Below, one piece after another: positions 52,247 to 62,475 of a DNA stretch of 64,000 nt. The DNA is taken from the NCBI RefSeq assembly GCF_003345655.1, contig NZ_QQOH01000001.1, forward strand, positions 1,479,452 to 1,543,451, given 5' to 3'. A program made the position numbers and the translations under genes. Every line of letters begins with the position of its first letter. Position 1 is the stretch's first letter. The notes below the pieces were generated by a model. The model was not told the origin of the DNA and searched no databases. It saw only the letters and a list, made by a program, of their open reading frames with translations. This stretch comes from Motiliproteus coralliicola. Lineage in GTDB: Bacteria; Pseudomonadota; Gammaproteobacteria; Pseudomonadales; Balneatricaceae.

Positions 52247-53989
52247 ATGAATCAATCGCCCAGCACCCAGATCGCCGATTCCAACTCGGCAGTCTCCAGC
52301 ACCGGCCGCTGGTTATCGGGCCGACGCCTGTGGTTCAAGAATATTCCCTGGCTGTGCCTGATACTTGGCCTGGCCGTTTATCAATTCTGGATCGGCTTCA
52401 AGTACGACTCCAACGACACCACCAATATCTACCTGCAGTTATCCCGGGCCAGCTCCTATGTACTGTTGCTGGTGCTGGTCGTACTCTGGCTTCCGGTGAT
52501 GCGCAATGGCCTCTCGGTATTGCGTCGCAGCTGGATCGGCGAGTGGCTGCCGATAGAGAATGCAAACGACCTGCACCGCTGGTTGGGCCATATCTGCATC
52601 CTCTTTTCGCTGGTTCACGGCAGTCAGTACCTGCTGTATCTGAACACCCTCAATGAACCCTTCATGGAGGTGCTCTTTGCCGAACAACCGGACTTGGTTC
52701 GCTCGATGCAAACCACCATGTACGAGTTTGTCAGTGAGGACGAATCGATCGATGTGATGGCCCAGTGGATTGCCGATGGCGCCAGCCAGCAAGGATACGA
52801 GGAGCATATCCGTCCGATCATGAAGGAGGACTGCACCAAGTGTCACAGTACCACCTCGACCCAAACCTACGCCATCCAATGGATGCCGCTGACCAAGTAT
52901 GGCGATGTGGTGTCGCTGACCAGCGCCGGCGTTGAATCGCGTCAGTTTCGCATCAATGTCAGCGGTCTGTTGATGCTGGTCCTGTTCATTGTCGTCTGGG
53001 TCAGCTCGCTGGCCTGGATGCGGCATCGCTTCCACCACCATTTCCAGCAGCTGCATCTACTCGGTTATCTACTCGGGCTACTGGCGCTGCTGCATATCCC
53101 CAGCCTCGAATGGATCGTTGCCCCGGTGGTGGTATTGGCCATCGAGCTGCTGCTGTCCAAGCGGGTCAAAACCTACCGCGGCCACCCTGCCCGTCTGAGT
53201 GCCATCTCAGACGATCTGCTGCGGCTGGAGATCCGTCGCCCCGAAGCGATGCAGATCCGTGCCGGTCATTTTGTCGATCTACGCATTCCGGGACTGTTCG
53301 ATATTGATCCGACCGATGATGATCCGACCGCTAAAGAACTGCGCCGTAAAAGTACCGTGCTCTGTCGCGAGTGGCATCCGTTTTCACTAACCGGTAGCCG
53401 CAACGCCCCCGACAAGCTGGTATTGAAGATCCGTGCCATGGGAGACTGGACCAACGCACTGCGGGATAAGCTGAAAAATCACGACGAGTATCAGCTCGAT
53501 GTTGATATCCGAGGCCCCTACGCCAGCCCGATCAGCCACGCAGTCACTCACTCAAAACGGCGCAAGGATTGGGTGATGGTGGCCGGTGGCATCGGCATCA
53601 CCCCGTTCCTCAGCCTGCTACGCGAACTGAAGCAGCAACCGGACGAACCCTACCACCTGCATCTGGTTTGGGTACTGCGCGAGCCGGCGCTGATGCTGTG
53701 GATACGGCCACTACTGCAGCGACTGTGCGAGCACAGCAACGTGCGCTGTCACTGGCACTTCTACTTCACCGGTGAAGGGATGTTGTCCGAAACCGAAAAA
53801 GATCAGCTGCAGCAGATCGGCGAACTGCAGATACAGCGCTCGCGCCCCGATTGGCCCGCTCTGTTTGAACAGATCGCCGCGACCGGCATCCGCCCGAGCT
53901 GCTATGTCTGCGGCCCGGACGCAATGGCCAAGCAGGTCAAGAAAGCCTGCCGTAAGCAGGGCTGGGTGCTGCACAAGGAGGAGTTCTAA
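52247..53989 (+). CDS. Ferric reductase-like NAD(P)H/FAD membrane oxidoreductase with inserted heme c motif
   Basis: 580 aa. Six transmembrane helices (about 32-52, 67-86, 107-128, 229-248, 266-283 and 289-304) make a ferric-reductase-like domain with candidate heme b histidines H115/H124 and H263-H270/H283. Between helices 3 and 4 lies a ~100-residue loop containing EEHIRPIMKEDCTKCHSTTS with a CXXCH motif (C196, C199, H200), the local form of cytochrome c domains. The C-terminal half has a ferredoxin-reductase FAD site (HPFSLTGS) and NAD(P) site (VMVAGGIGITPFLSLLRELK; YVCGPDAMAKQVKK). It should pass electrons from cytosolic NAD(P)H through FAD and two heme b to the loop heme c and a periplasmic acceptor, probably the EB_dh protein. 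A ferric-iron reductase role fits the Fur-like boxes. GAGGG precedes ATG. Confidence 0.85.
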   Translation: MNQSPSTQIADSNSAVSSTGRWLSGRRLWFKNIPWLCLILGLAVYQFWIGFKYDSNDTTNIYLQLSRASSYVLLLVLVVLWLPVMRNGLSVLRRSWIGEWLPIENANDLHRWLGHICILFSLVHGSQYLLYLNTLNEPFMEVLFAEQPDLVRSMQTTMYEFVSEDESIDVMAQWIADGASQQGYEEHIRPIMKEDCTKCHSTTSTQTYAIQWMPLTKYGDVVSLTSAGVESRQFRINVSGLLMLVLFIVVWVSSLAWMRHRFHHHFQQLHLLGYLLGLLALLHIPSLEWIVAPVVVLAIELLLSKRVKTYRGHPARLSAISDDLLRLEIRRPEAMQIRAGHFVDLRIPGLFDIDPTDDDPTAKELRRKSTVLCREWHPFSLTGSRNAPDKLVLKIRAMGDWTNALRDKLKNHDEYQLDVDIRGPYASPISHAVTHSKRRKDWVMVAGGIGITPFLSLLRELKQQPDEPYHLHLVWVLREPALMLWIRPLLQRLCEHSNVRCHWHFYFTGEGMLSETEKDQLQQIGELQIQRSRPDWPALFEQIAATGIRPSCYVCGPDAMAKQVKKACRKQGWVLHKEEF

Positions 53990-54015
53990 ACTCGCTTCAG
54001 CTTAGAAACCGGCAC

Positions 54016-54047
54016 AAAAAAGGCCAACCCGAGGGTTGGCCTTTTTT
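54016..54047. terminator. Bidirectional Rho-independent terminator
   Basis: AAAAAAGGCCAACCC/GGGTTGGCCTTTTTT, near-perfect with a very small loop and T runs on both strands. It separates the redox operon from the convergent condensin operon. Confidence 0.95.
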
Positions 54048-54071
54048 ATCGCGGGGAGCTGACAATGATCG

Positions 54072-57000
54072 TTACACCGGCTCAGGTTCTGCCTGCTCAC
54101 CCACCTTGGCCAGCGCCGCTTCACGGGCCGCCCGGTAGGGGTTATCCGAATCCAGCAACTGCTTGCCCTTCGGAGTCGGGAACTCCACGTCCAGATCCAC
54201 CACTGCGCCGGCACGGCAGACGTTGATTACCGTATCCATGGTGGCGGCCATCAGCGAGTACTTATCGTCCGGTGCCGCGATCAGGGTCTGCAGGCCCAGG
54301 TCGCCCATAAAGCCGAGGCTGGTCTGGGTGTTCTCGGCATCAAGCTTGTTGAAGGCTTCGTCGAACATCGACAGGCTGATGCCGCCCAACGGCTTGCCGT
54401 CCATCGCCTGCTTAATCCGGTAGGTGGCGCCCATACCGGCTGCGATCGCAACGTAGAACGGCACCTGGTGCTCACCACCGGAACCGGTCTTGATCCGCTG
54501 ACTCAGGTTGGTCTTGATATTGCCGTCCAGATCCTTGATCACCAGTTCGAAGTTATAGAAGTTGCGGTAGTCCTGCAGGATCGAGCTTTCGCCTTCGTCC
54601 TTCAGTACGGCATGAATCTTCTCCAGTGCTTCGCGATGCGGATTGTCCTCGGCCAGGGTGGTGTCAAACAGTCCGCCGGCGTTGGCCTGGTCGAGCCGAG
54701 AGTAGGTCTCGACCAGCTTCAGGATCTCTTTGAGTTCCGGGTTCGGATTCATCGTGAAGCTGTACATCTCGGCGTGGAACGGACGCCGCTTGAGATGGTT
54801 GTTCAGCTCTTTAATCAGTTCTTTGATCTTGTCGATCTGATCGTTCAGATGGGCAACGAAGTCGGACCGGAACGCGGTCTCGGCTTCGATCCGGGCCCGT
54901 TCGGACTTCTTGGTGTAGTGGGCCAGCTCGGTATCGTTGAGCGCCGTCACGGTGGCGGCAACGAAGGCCTCGAGTTCATCGTGGCTGGAGTCCGGGCTGA
55001 TATTGTCCAACTCCTGGTGAGACGCGCCACTGCCGTGATACTTGGCCTTATACTGGGCTACCGCATCGCGTACCGAGTTCTTTTTCTTCTCGACCAGAGT
55101 CAGCTCGTTCTGCGCCTTGCGGGCCGCATCGAAGGTGATCCGCTCCAGCTCGCCGTTGCAGGATTCCTCCAGGTAATCGCGCTTCTCCTGGGCCGAATCG
55201 GCGTTGAACTCGGCCCGCTCCTCACATTTGCTGCGATTGTGAGCGTGCTCTTCCAACTCGCTGTCGAGCACCTCAAGACTGGCCTCGCGCTTGATCAGCG
55301 TGGTACGTAGCTTCTTCAGCTGCTCCAACACATTCTGATGTTCGGTCTGGGTAGTCTTCTGCGACTCGACCAGCTCGGTCAGCTTGTTCTGCAGCCCGGA
55401 GTCATCCTGGTTGCGCAGGTCCTGGATCGCCTGACGGTAGCCGCTCAGTTCGGCATCGACCATCTCACGCTGGTTGGCCAGCGAGTAGGTGCTCTCCTGC
55501 ACCCCGGTCAACGAGGCGGTCAGACGAATCAGCGAATCTTTCAGCGTGTCCAGGCTACGGTGCTGCTGCTCCTGTTGGCTGAACTTACGCTGCAGCTGCT
55601 CGAAATCCTGGTCCTGGCGCTGCAATTGCTGCTCGCGCTGGCGGATCCCCATCATCGGCGCCTGTTCGTGAATCGCAGTAGTCGAGCCCTCAGTCTGCAG
55701 CATGCAGTCCGGGGTGATCGCCCGCTCCTGGCGCAGCAGTTCGGCTTCGGTCTCGACCGCCATCACCCCGCCCAGGGTGCGGTTGATATAGGCCAGCGCG
55801 TGTTTGTTCTCGCAGTCGACGTATTCGGCCAACGAGCCCTTCTTGGCCCGGTCGAGCCATCGTTCCGAGGTGGTGGTATTGACGATCCGGCAACCTTTCA
55901 GGTGACGGGCCCGGCGACGATAAAGCGTGATCGCATCCTTGACCCGATTCGGATCGACGATCAGCGCCTCACGGCGATTACCGAGGAAACTCTCGATCGC
56001 GGTACGCCAGTGGTCATCGTTGATTTCTGTCAGTTCGCATAGTGGCGTGGATTCAATACCGTACTCTTCCAGCAGTCGCATCAGTTCACGGGTGTTGCGC
56101 TTGAGCGGCGCATGGCCCTGCTTGAGCTGTTCGATCGCGCCCTGCTGGCCCTTGAGTTGGTCACGCATGGCGTTGAGCTCGATCACCGAGCCTTCAAAGC
56201 GACGCGACACCTCCAGCCGAACCCCATCGATCTGCTTCTTCAGCTGTTCCAGGCAGTTATCCACCGCCATCGGCTGCTGCGGCCAGCTGCCTTCGAGCAG
56301 ATTTTCCCCTTCACGCCAAAGCTCAACCGCCTCTTTGACCACTTCGACAAAGTTGTCCGGCAGGCTGTTCTCGTGCTTGGCGAAATTGACGGTGGAGCGC
56401 AGCAGACTGTAGATCTCCTGAATCTTGTCGCTGACGACACTCAGCTCGTGCTGCTTGGCATCGATCTTGAGCTCTAGCTCCTTGATCCGCCCGGCCGAGT
56501 CGGTGTTGTTCAGCTCGGCCCGGGTATCGGCCAGTGCCTGCATCAAGCCGTTCAGCTCTTTCTCGAGTCGATCGGATTCGATCTCCAGCGCTTCGGCTTT
56601 CTCCTGCTCGGTTTCCAGTTTCTCTTCGACCGATTCCTTCTTCAGGTCGGCCGCTTCAAAACGGGACTCGTGAACCACCCACTCGTACTCAACCGCGTTG
56701 CGGGCGTTACGCTTCACTCCGCCGCACAGCTCCTGAACTTTGGTCAGTTCATCGATCCGGGCCGAAACCTCCTTGGTCTTCTGCTCCATCGCCCGGTACT
56801 CTTCGAGCGATTTGCGGAAGTCGCCGACCTGAACCAGTTTCTGGTCCAGCACGTACTCGCGCACGAAGCGGGTCGGACTGTCGATCGGGGTGAACTTGAT
56901 CGCGTTGCGGAAGTTCTTCAGGAACTTGTCTTCATCGACCGGCAGATTGCTGTCGTAGCTGAGCAGCGCCATCATCTCTTTGAGGAAACGACTGGTGCGT

Positions 57001-57521
57001 TTCTCCAATGTCATGGTCGGGCAGCGCTGGCGCAGATGATCGCGAACATCGGTCCAGGCCCGCGGAATCCGGCCACCGTTGGCCTGGGTGGTGAAATCGT
57101 CCAGTGTCACCGAGGTATGGGGCAGGATAAAGCGGCCTTCGACCTCTTCGTCCGGACTCGCCAACGAGGCGCTGATCGCCAGGCCGACGGTATCGATCTG
57201 ACCGGAATCTTCGTCTTTGAACTCCAACGCCAGGTAGGTGATCGAGTCTTCGCGGGCCAGTTTGCCCTTGCCACCGGTGCTGGTGTCGTCCAGAAAACCC
57301 AGGCAGTAGGTGCGCAGGCTACGCTCGGACTTCTGTCCGGCGCTGGCGTTGAAGCTCAGGTAACGCTTGTTACCGCCGACCATGACGGTCTGGATCGCAT
57401 CCAGCAGCGACGACTTGCCCGAACCATTGGGGCCAACGATAGCGACATTGCCGCGAATCGGGATTTCGACCGCCCCGAGCACGTACCAGTTAACCAGGAC
57501 AATTTTATTCAGCAGCTTCAT
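54072..57521 (-). CDS. mksB: MukB-like condensin ATPase subunit MksB (Wadjet JetC-like)
   Basis: 1149-aa SMC-like protein, shorter than MukB (about 1480). N-terminal [20 protein letters not shown] then [23 protein letters not shown] with Walker [10 protein letters not shown] near residues 32-40; two long coiled-coil arms around a small hinge in the middle; C-terminal signature-type [18 protein letters not shown] and Walker [18 protein letters not shown]. It dimerises and, with MksE and MksF, extrudes or bridges DNA for chromosome organisation, or for plasmid defence when a JetD/MksG nuclease is present. Its ATG overlaps the mksE stop by 4 nt. No MksG follows. Confidence 0.9.
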   Translation of the reverse strand: MKLLNKIVLVNWYVLGAVEIPIRGNVAIVGPNGSGKSSLLDAIQTVMVGGNKRYLSFNASAGQKSERSLRTYCLGFLDDTSTGGKGKLAREDSITYLALEFKDEDSGQIDTVGLAISASLASPDEEVEGRFILPHTSVTLDDFTTQANGGRIPRAWTDVRDHLRQRCPTMTLEKRTSRFLKEMMALLSYDSNLPVDEDKFLKNFRNAIKFTPIDSPTRFVREYVLDQKLVQVGDFRKSLEEYRAMEQKTKEVSARIDELTKVQELCGGVKRNARNAVEYEWVVHESRFEAADLKKESVEEKLETEQEKAEALEIESDRLEKELNGLMQALADTRAELNNTDSAGRIKELELKIDAKQHELSVVSDKIQEIYSLLRSTVNFAKHENSLPDNFVEVVKEAVELWREGENLLEGSWPQQPMAVDNCLEQLKKQIDGVRLEVSRRFEGSVIELNAMRDQLKGQQGAIEQLKQGHAPLKRNTRELMRLLEEYGIESTPLCELTEINDDHWRTAIESFLGNRREALIVDPNRVKDAITLYRRRARHLKGCRIVNTTTSERWLDRAKKGSLAEYVDCENKHALAYINRTLGGVMAVETEAELLRQERAITPDCMLQTEGSTTAIHEQAPMMGIRQREQQLQRQDQDFEQLQRKFSQQEQQHRSLDTLKDSLIRLTASLTGVQESTYSLANQREMVDAELSGYRQAIQDLRNQDDSGLQNKLTELVESQKTTQTEHQNVLEQLKKLRTTLIKREASLEVLDSELEEHAHNRSKCEERAEFNADSAQEKRDYLEESCNGELERITFDAARKAQNELTLVEKKKNSVRDAVAQYKAKYHGSGASHQELDNISPDSSHDELEAFVAATVTALNDTELAHYTKKSERARIEAETAFRSDFVAHLNDQIDKIKELIKELNNHLKRRPFHAEMYSFTMNPNPELKEILKLVETYSRLDQANAGGLFDTTLAEDNPHREALEKIHAVLKDEGESSILQDYRNFYNFELVIKDLDGNIKTNLSQRIKTGSGGEHQVPFYVAIAAGMGATYRIKQAMDGKPLGGISLSMFDEAFNKLDAENTQTSLGFMGDLGLQTLIAAPDDKYSLMAATMDTVINVCRAGAVVDLDVEFPTPKGKQLLDSDNPYRAAREAALAKVGEQAEPEPV

Positions 57522-58252
57522 TGGGCGGTCTCCGGCTCGGCCTCGGTCTTCGGTTCGATCTGTTGTTCAGTTGAGGCTGGGCTATCGGTTTCAGCTTCAG
57601 TTTTGGGTGCGGTTTCCGCATCCTGCTCGGCCAGTTCCCGCTCTTCGATCGCCTGCTCTTCGCTGGCATCGACGCCATCGGCCAGCTCTTCCAGCTGACG
57701 CACCCAGTCTTCAACCACCACCTGGCGGATCGACGGATTGATCATCAACGGAATATTCTTCGGATCGGTCTCGGCCGGCTTACCACGCTCGATAATGCCA
57801 TGACGGCTGAACAGACCAAGGATCTCTTTGAAACGGGTTTCGTTGGGGATCTCTTTGGCGGTCAGGTTTTCGTAAAGCTGCAGCAGATCATCGGAACTGA
57901 TAAAGGCCTTACCGCCTTCAACGTCGAAGTTCTCCAGCTTCTGCTCATACTGCTGGCGCAGACAGAGCAGGAACAGCGACTCGTCCAGACGCAAACGCAG
58001 ATAACGCTCTTCCCCGCGGGGGATCAGGCCGATGTAGGACTCGTCCGGCTGATGGGTCAGTGACCAGCCGATCGCCTCAAACAGGTTGGTGAAGTAACCG
58101 ATATGGTCGGCAATCAGGAAATAGTGCGGCCGGTGCGCCGGTTTGTCGGCATACAGGAACTGGTTCACCAGTAGCTTGTTGGCGGCCTGGATGAAATCCT
58201 CGGCATCGACCTGCTCGACCCGGTTCAAAATTTTGCTCAAATCACCCAGCAT
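57518..58252 (-). CDS. mksE: Condensin accessory subunit MksE (JetB-like)
   Basis: 244 aa with the MukE/KITE-like winged helix pattern: [72 protein letters not shown], and a C-terminal acidic Glu/Ala/Pro-rich tail. It should bind the kleisin MksF and the MksB heads. It overlaps mksF by 11 nt and mksB by 4 nt; AAGGA eight bases before the ATG supports the start. Confidence 0.85.
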   Translation of the reverse strand: MLGDLSKILNRVEQVDAEDFIQAANKLLVNQFLYADKPAHRPHYFLIADHIGYFTNLFEAIGWSLTHQPDESYIGLIPRGEERYLRLRLDESLFLLCLRQQYEQKLENFDVEGGKAFISSDDLLQLYENLTAKEIPNETRFKEILGLFSRHGIIERGKPAETDPKNIPLMINPSIRQVVVEDWVRQLEELADGVDASEEQAIEERELAEQDAETAPKTEAETDSPASTEQQIEPKTEAEPETAQ

Positions 58253-59696
58253 TCGCTACGTCCTTCTGGTTGGTCTTATCACGGTGGAGACTAAAGCCCC
58301 GGCATTCGACCATCTCGGCCACCGCGGTGTAATCATCATCAAATTCGATCCGGTACTTGCCGTACAGGTTCTTGCCTTTCTTGCCCAGTGAGGCCATGTG
58401 GCGCACATAACTGAAGGCGATATAATCCTCGATCGTGTCGATCGTAAACTGCTCGGCACGCAGGCTGTCAGCACCGTCGAGCTGGCGCTCGATATAGGCC
58501 TCCAGCTTACTACCGTTGATCTGGCGCCGCTCTTTGTATTCCTTGAAGCGATGGCGTTGCTCCAGCACTTCCGGATCGATCACCTGCTGCTGGATAATCT
58601 TCAGCGACGGCGGGGTACGTCGGCGCGGTGCGCTGCGGATCGAACGCGGCGACAGGAAAGCGTAGCTCTCCAGCGTGTCGACCAGCGGAATCTCAGCCTC
58701 GTCCTGCTCGGACAGCTTGGCGATCAGACGCGACAACCGCGAGCTCATGCCCGGGGTGGTCTTGTCCATATAACGGACCGTATCGGAAACCCGCTTCTCA
58801 AGACGGAAACGGAAATCATCGATCGCGGCCAGGCGCTCATCGACCGACTCGAAGATCCGGATAATCCGCGAAATATGCTGATCCACCTTGGCCTCGGCTT
58901 CGGCGTTGGTCAGCTCCAAGACCTCCTGGTAGTGATCGATCAGCTGATTGCGTTTGAGCTCATCGAACTGCAGATCCTTGAGCATCGACAACAGCTGGCG
59001 CCGGAAACGGAACGGGTTGTTGTGGGTCTTCAGGGTCTTATAGTCGGAGACCAGAATCGCCTCGACGAACTGCTCAAAGAAGCCGCGCACGATGTCCTGG
59101 GGATTGGTGCTGGCGGCAAAGCTCTGGCGCAGCTCGCGCAGGCCCAGCAGCATATCTGTCAGGTGGGCGCTGAACTCGGCCGCGGTGCGGGCCGCTTCCT
59201 GCAGAGTCAGGCCCCGGCCGGTGGGATCGGAAATCGCTGCTTCAACCGAGCTGAGCACATTCAGCACGGCGCCACCGTAGCTCTTCTTCTGGAAGGTCGC
59301 CACGTCGATCAGGGTGCGCAGCACATGGCTGACCGACGGTGCCATTAATACATAGGTACGGTAGAGCTGTTGCTCTTCATCGAGCCAGCCGGTTTTGACC
59401 AGTCGACGGTAGATCCGGTTGGTGTAGTCGGCGCTGGTCTTGGGTATCGAAGCCGCTTGAGCAGCCGCCACCGGCTCCCCTTCATCCTCATCGGCTTCCG
59501 GCGCCCACTGGCGGATACCGTGTTTGATCACCGCTTCTTCGATGGTCGAACGCACCAGATCCTTGGGGATAAAGGGATCGATCAGATCCTCGTCGAAAAA
59601 CAGATCGGCCAGTTCAATCAAAACGGTTTGATAGATCTGGCGATTCTGCCCCGACAACGGCAGAAATAACTCGTCAGGCAGCTTGTTGAAAAGCAT
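58242..59696 (-). CDS. mksF: Condensin kleisin-like subunit MksF (JetA-like)
   Basis: 484 aa from ATG 59696, which has AGGA about eight bases upstream and begins the family-like [47 protein letters not shown]; the longer reading to 59744 adds an unrelated leader. The sequence is helical with winged-helix-type ends typical of MukF/MksF ([43 protein letters not shown]). It links MksB heads and recruits MksE. It is the first gene of the mksFEB operon, whose overlaps suggest stoichiometric translation. Confidence 0.85.
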   Translation of the reverse strand: MLFNKLPDELFLPLSGQNRQIYQTVLIELADLFFDEDLIDPFIPKDLVRSTIEEAVIKHGIRQWAPEADEDEGEPVAAAQAASIPKTSADYTNRIYRRLVKTGWLDEEQQLYRTYVLMAPSVSHVLRTLIDVATFQKKSYGGAVLNVLSSVEAAISDPTGRGLTLQEAARTAAEFSAHLTDMLLGLRELRQSFAASTNPQDIVRGFFEQFVEAILVSDYKTLKTHNNPFRFRRQLLSMLKDLQFDELKRNQLIDHYQEVLELTNAEAEAKVDQHISRIIRIFESVDERLAAIDDFRFRLEKRVSDTVRYMDKTTPGMSSRLSRLIAKLSEQDEAEIPLVDTLESYAFLSPRSIRSAPRRRTPPSLKIIQQQVIDPEVLEQRHRFKEYKERRQINGSKLEAYIERQLDGADSLRAEQFTIDTIEDYIAFSYVRHMASLGKKGKNLYGKYRIEFDDDYTAVAEMVECRGFSLHRDKTNQKDVANAG

Positions 59697-59824
59697 GAAG
59701 GGTCCTAATTGCTTTCGAAAGGGCAAGCTGAAAAGCCGCACCAAAGCACCGGATTCTAACCCACTCCTTCAGCAGCGTTAAGTCCGTTTGCCTGCCCTCG
59801 GACAAGGATTGGGGATTCTTTCGA

Positions 59825-60634
59825 TCAGGCGTTTTTGATCATCGGTTTGGCGGCCTCGGCACCAAGCCGAAACTCCTTTAATGAGCAGTCCAATTCCAGG
59901 TCCGAACGCAGCGCTACTAGGCGTCGGGCTTGTTCGACCTGAGCCCAGCGCCCCTCCAGTTTATTGCGATAGCGGGTCGGCAGCTGTTCCAGCGCTGCAA
60001 ACAGGGCTTCTAGGTCTTGCCATTGTGACAATAGCTGCGCCGCACCTTTGGCACCGATCCCATCGACACCACGGATCCGGTTGGTATTGTCACCGCAGAG
60101 GGCCAGGTAATCGCACAGCTGACCGGGCTGGACCTGAAACCGCTGCTGGATAAAATCCCTGTCGATCTTCTGCTTGGCAAAATGATCCCACAACACCAGT
60201 CCCTGCGGATCACTGGCCAACAACTGAGCGAAACCTTTATCGGTCGATACCAGCACCACTTCACCGCCGGCCTGCAAGGTCTTCGCCGCCAGGGTCGTCA
60301 AGACATCATCGGCTTCGTAATGGGGATAGGTCAGACTGGTCAGCCCCTTGTAGCGAAACAGTTGCTGAAAGCGATCCAGGTTGTCCCTTAGGCTGTCCGG
60401 CATCGGCTTGCGCCCGGCCTTGTAGTCCGGGTAAGCCAGATGACGCCAGCTTTTTTGCCAACCATCAAAAGCACAGACGCCGTGGGTTGGCTCGAAACGG
60501 CTCAGCAAACGCCCCACGATCTGCCCCGACGTTGTCAGCGCCGCTTCGATGGCGTCATCCCCTTCACCGGGCACAGCCGCATGGACCCGACGAATCAGGT
60601 TCATTGCATCGATAAGCAGTAGTTTGATCGCCAT
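59825..60634 (-). CDS. xni: Xni/ExoIX-type 5' nuclease-like flap endonuclease protein
   Basis: 269 aa, related to the 5'-3' exonuclease part of DNA polymerase I. Motifs: LLLIDAMNLIRRVHAA, CAFDGWQKSWRHLAYPDYKAGRKPMPDSL, YEADDVLTTLAAK, LVSTDKGFAQLL and the helix-3-turn-helix IRGVDGIGAKGAAQLLSQW. The group acts in DNA replication and repair as a flap endonuclease; E. coli Xni lacks some metal ligands, and whether all acidic residues are present here cannot be judged by eye. It is separate from the condensin operon. Confidence 0.9.
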   Translation of the reverse strand: MAIKLLLIDAMNLIRRVHAAVPGEGDDAIEAALTTSGQIVGRLLSRFEPTHGVCAFDGWQKSWRHLAYPDYKAGRKPMPDSLRDNLDRFQQLFRYKGLTSLTYPHYEADDVLTTLAAKTLQAGGEVVLVSTDKGFAQLLASDPQGLVLWDHFAKQKIDRDFIQQRFQVQPGQLCDYLALCGDNTNRIRGVDGIGAKGAAQLLSQWQDLEALFAALEQLPTRYRNKLEGRWAQVEQARRLVALRSDLELDCSLKEFRLGAEAAKPMIKNA

Positions 60635-60786
60635 TGTTCACCGTTCCAGCACTTTGATTGAGCGATTATCCGTACCCGATCGAAGCGGCGCAACCGAAGG
60701 AGTCAGAGCATTGAAAAGACATCGGAACAAGGCCCTTGACCGTACCGCTAAAGGTCGATAATATCCGCGCCCACGGTTTGAGTGAT

Positions 60787-60862
60787 TCCCTGATAGCTCA
60801 GTTGGTAGAGCAGTAGACTGTTAATCTATTGGTCGCTGGTTCGAGTCCAGCTCAGGGAGCCA
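60787..60862 (+). tRNA. tRNA-Asn (anticodon GTT), copy 1
   Basis: 76-nt cloverleaf: acceptor TCCCTGA/TCAGGGA, discriminator G and encoded CCA, D-arm AGCTCAGTTGGTAGAGC, anticodon loop CTGTTAA, T-arm CTGGTTCGAGTCCAG. Confidence 0.97.
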
Positions 60863-60895
60863 ACCACCAACGATTCAAACCGGTTTTAGATCCGT

Positions 60896-60971
60896 TCCCC
60901 GATAGCTCAGTTGGTAGAGCAGTAGACTGTTAATCTATTGGTCGCTGGTTCGAGTCCAGCTCGGGGAGCCA
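60896..60971 (+). tRNA. tRNA-Asn (anticodon GTT), copy 2
   Basis: As copy 1 except the acceptor pair TCCCCGA/TCGGGGA: one T-A pair replaced by C-G, a compensating change. Starts 33 bp after copy 1. Confidence 0.97.
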
Positions 60972-61175
60972 TCTAAATTACCTTCCTCTCGGTAGTTCCT
61001 TCAGCTTTTCCGTTCGTCCTTCAGCCCATCAGCCATTAAACTAAAGCTTATGTTGTAGGCCATTGATGCTTGGCGGAAAGAAGCCCACACTTCCCCCTAC
61101 ACCTAGATTGAGAGTTATAGCGAAAGCCGTAGTCTCGCCCTGTTTAACCCCAACTAGGCCTTAGAACTACCGATC

Positions 61176-62438
61176 ATGGCTGATATTTCTGTTTTCTCAG
61201 CTCAAAACTCACCCGCAAAGCTGCTCAAACTGCTGCTGATCGTCGCTCTGTTTTTTTCTATCACCATTCTAGGGCTATCCAGCTACGCCATCACTGCGAT
61301 CTACAGCAAGCAAGTCCTGCAAGATACCGAAACGAACGCGATCAAAACCTCTCTATCGGTCCTCGCGCTTGAAAAGGATAATTTCCTCCACCCCGATGCT
61401 GATGGCAATGAGCAGTTGCAGATTTATCCTGAGGATTTTCAAGCATTGGACGCCAAGATGCGGGCGCTATTTGCTCCCCTGGATATCGTGAAAATTAAAA
61501 TTTTCTCGACCCAAGGAGAGGTACTTTACAGTACAGACCATTCAATCATCGGCAAAAAAGACAAAGAAAATCTAAGGCTTAAGGCGGCGCTAGCCGGAGG
61601 GACTGACTCTAAATTAAAGAGTAAAGATGAGTTCACGGACCTGCAGGGAGAAAAGCGTTTCGCAGTCGATGTCGTAGAGAGTTATGTGCCGATTCATAAC
61701 AGCTTGGGCATGATCGTCGGGGCTTTCGAGATCTATCAGGACATCACCGCCAGTAACAGCCGTAGTCATCAAGGCGCCATGAATCTACTGATTTCACTGG
61801 CCTTGATACTCGTTGTGGCATTCGGTCTCAGCTTCCTAGTGGTCAAGATTGCCGCCAAAGAGTTAACCAAGATTCAACACAAACTACATGATATGGCGAC
61901 CTTGGATTCGCTGACCGGGCTATATAACCGTGCGATGATTCTGGAGGCTCTGGAGCACGAGTCAATTCCCGAACAAAGAGCAGTGGAGGAAGCGACACAT
62001 AGCACGTTTAGCCTGGTAATGATCGATATCGATCATTTCAAATCGGTCAATGATGTCTATGGTCATCTCGTTGGAGACAGGGTGATAGTCAAGGTCGCAA
62101 ATTCGATCAGTAAGGCGCTACGTGACGGTGATCGGATAGGTCGTTACGGCGGCGAGGAATTTCTGCTGCTACTGCCGGCAACAGACCTTAACGGCGCCTG
62201 TAGCTTGGCAGAAAGGATTCGACAACGCGTTGAAGAGACACTGATTGAAATCGACCAACACGAACTTTCCATCACAATTAGTCTTGGTGTTGCGACGAGC
62301 AACGCTACCGAATCAACTTATAAGTCGGTTCTACAGAGGGCAGACGATGCGCTTTACGCCGCGAAACAAGAAGGGCGTAACCGAGTTAACTATCGTGAGT
62401 TTGAGCAACAAGCCTTTCAATTCGACGCGGAACAATAA
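61176..62438 (+). CDS. Diguanylate cyclase (GGEEF) with periplasmic sensor
   Basis: 420 aa. A first membrane helix (about residues 18-37), a periplasmic sensor of about 160 residues (QVLQDTETNAIKTSLSVLAL...TQGEVLYSTDHSIIGKKD, Cache-like pattern), a second helix NLLISLALILVVAFGLSFLVV near 203-225, and a GGDEF domain with DSLTGLYNRA and active site GRYGGEEFLLLLP. The I-site RxxD precedes the active motif by five residues (RDGD), so product inhibition is expected. It makes cyclic di-GMP from GTP in response to an outside signal. Stands alone after the tRNA genes; AT content is somewhat higher than its neighbours. Confidence 0.93.
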   Translation: MADISVFSAQNSPAKLLKLLLIVALFFSITILGLSSYAITAIYSKQVLQDTETNAIKTSLSVLALEKDNFLHPDADGNEQLQIYPEDFQALDAKMRALFAPLDIVKIKIFSTQGEVLYSTDHSIIGKKDKENLRLKAALAGGTDSKLKSKDEFTDLQGEKRFAVDVVESYVPIHNSLGMIVGAFEIYQDITASNSRSHQGAMNLLISLALILVVAFGLSFLVVKIAAKELTKIQHKLHDMATLDSLTGLYNRAMILEALEHESIPEQRAVEEATHSTFSLVMIDIDHFKSVNDVYGHLVGDRVIVKVANSISKALRDGDRIGRYGGEEFLLLLPATDLNGACSLAERIRQRVEETLIEIDQHELSITISLGVATSNATESTYKSVLQRADDALYAAKQEGRNRVNYREFEQQAFQFDAEQ

Positions 62439-62475
62439 GTCGAACCCTTAACCCTGCTTAATCCAATCGCTCCGC

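Noticed and set aside
53989..54072. A JetD/MksG nuclease gene completing a Wadjet system
   Set aside because: Only a bidirectional terminator separates mksB from the convergent redox gene; no frame of sufficient length is present.
60787..60971. Assembly duplication of a single tRNA-Asn
   Set aside because: The copies differ by a compensated base pair and have different flanks, so they are real separate genes.
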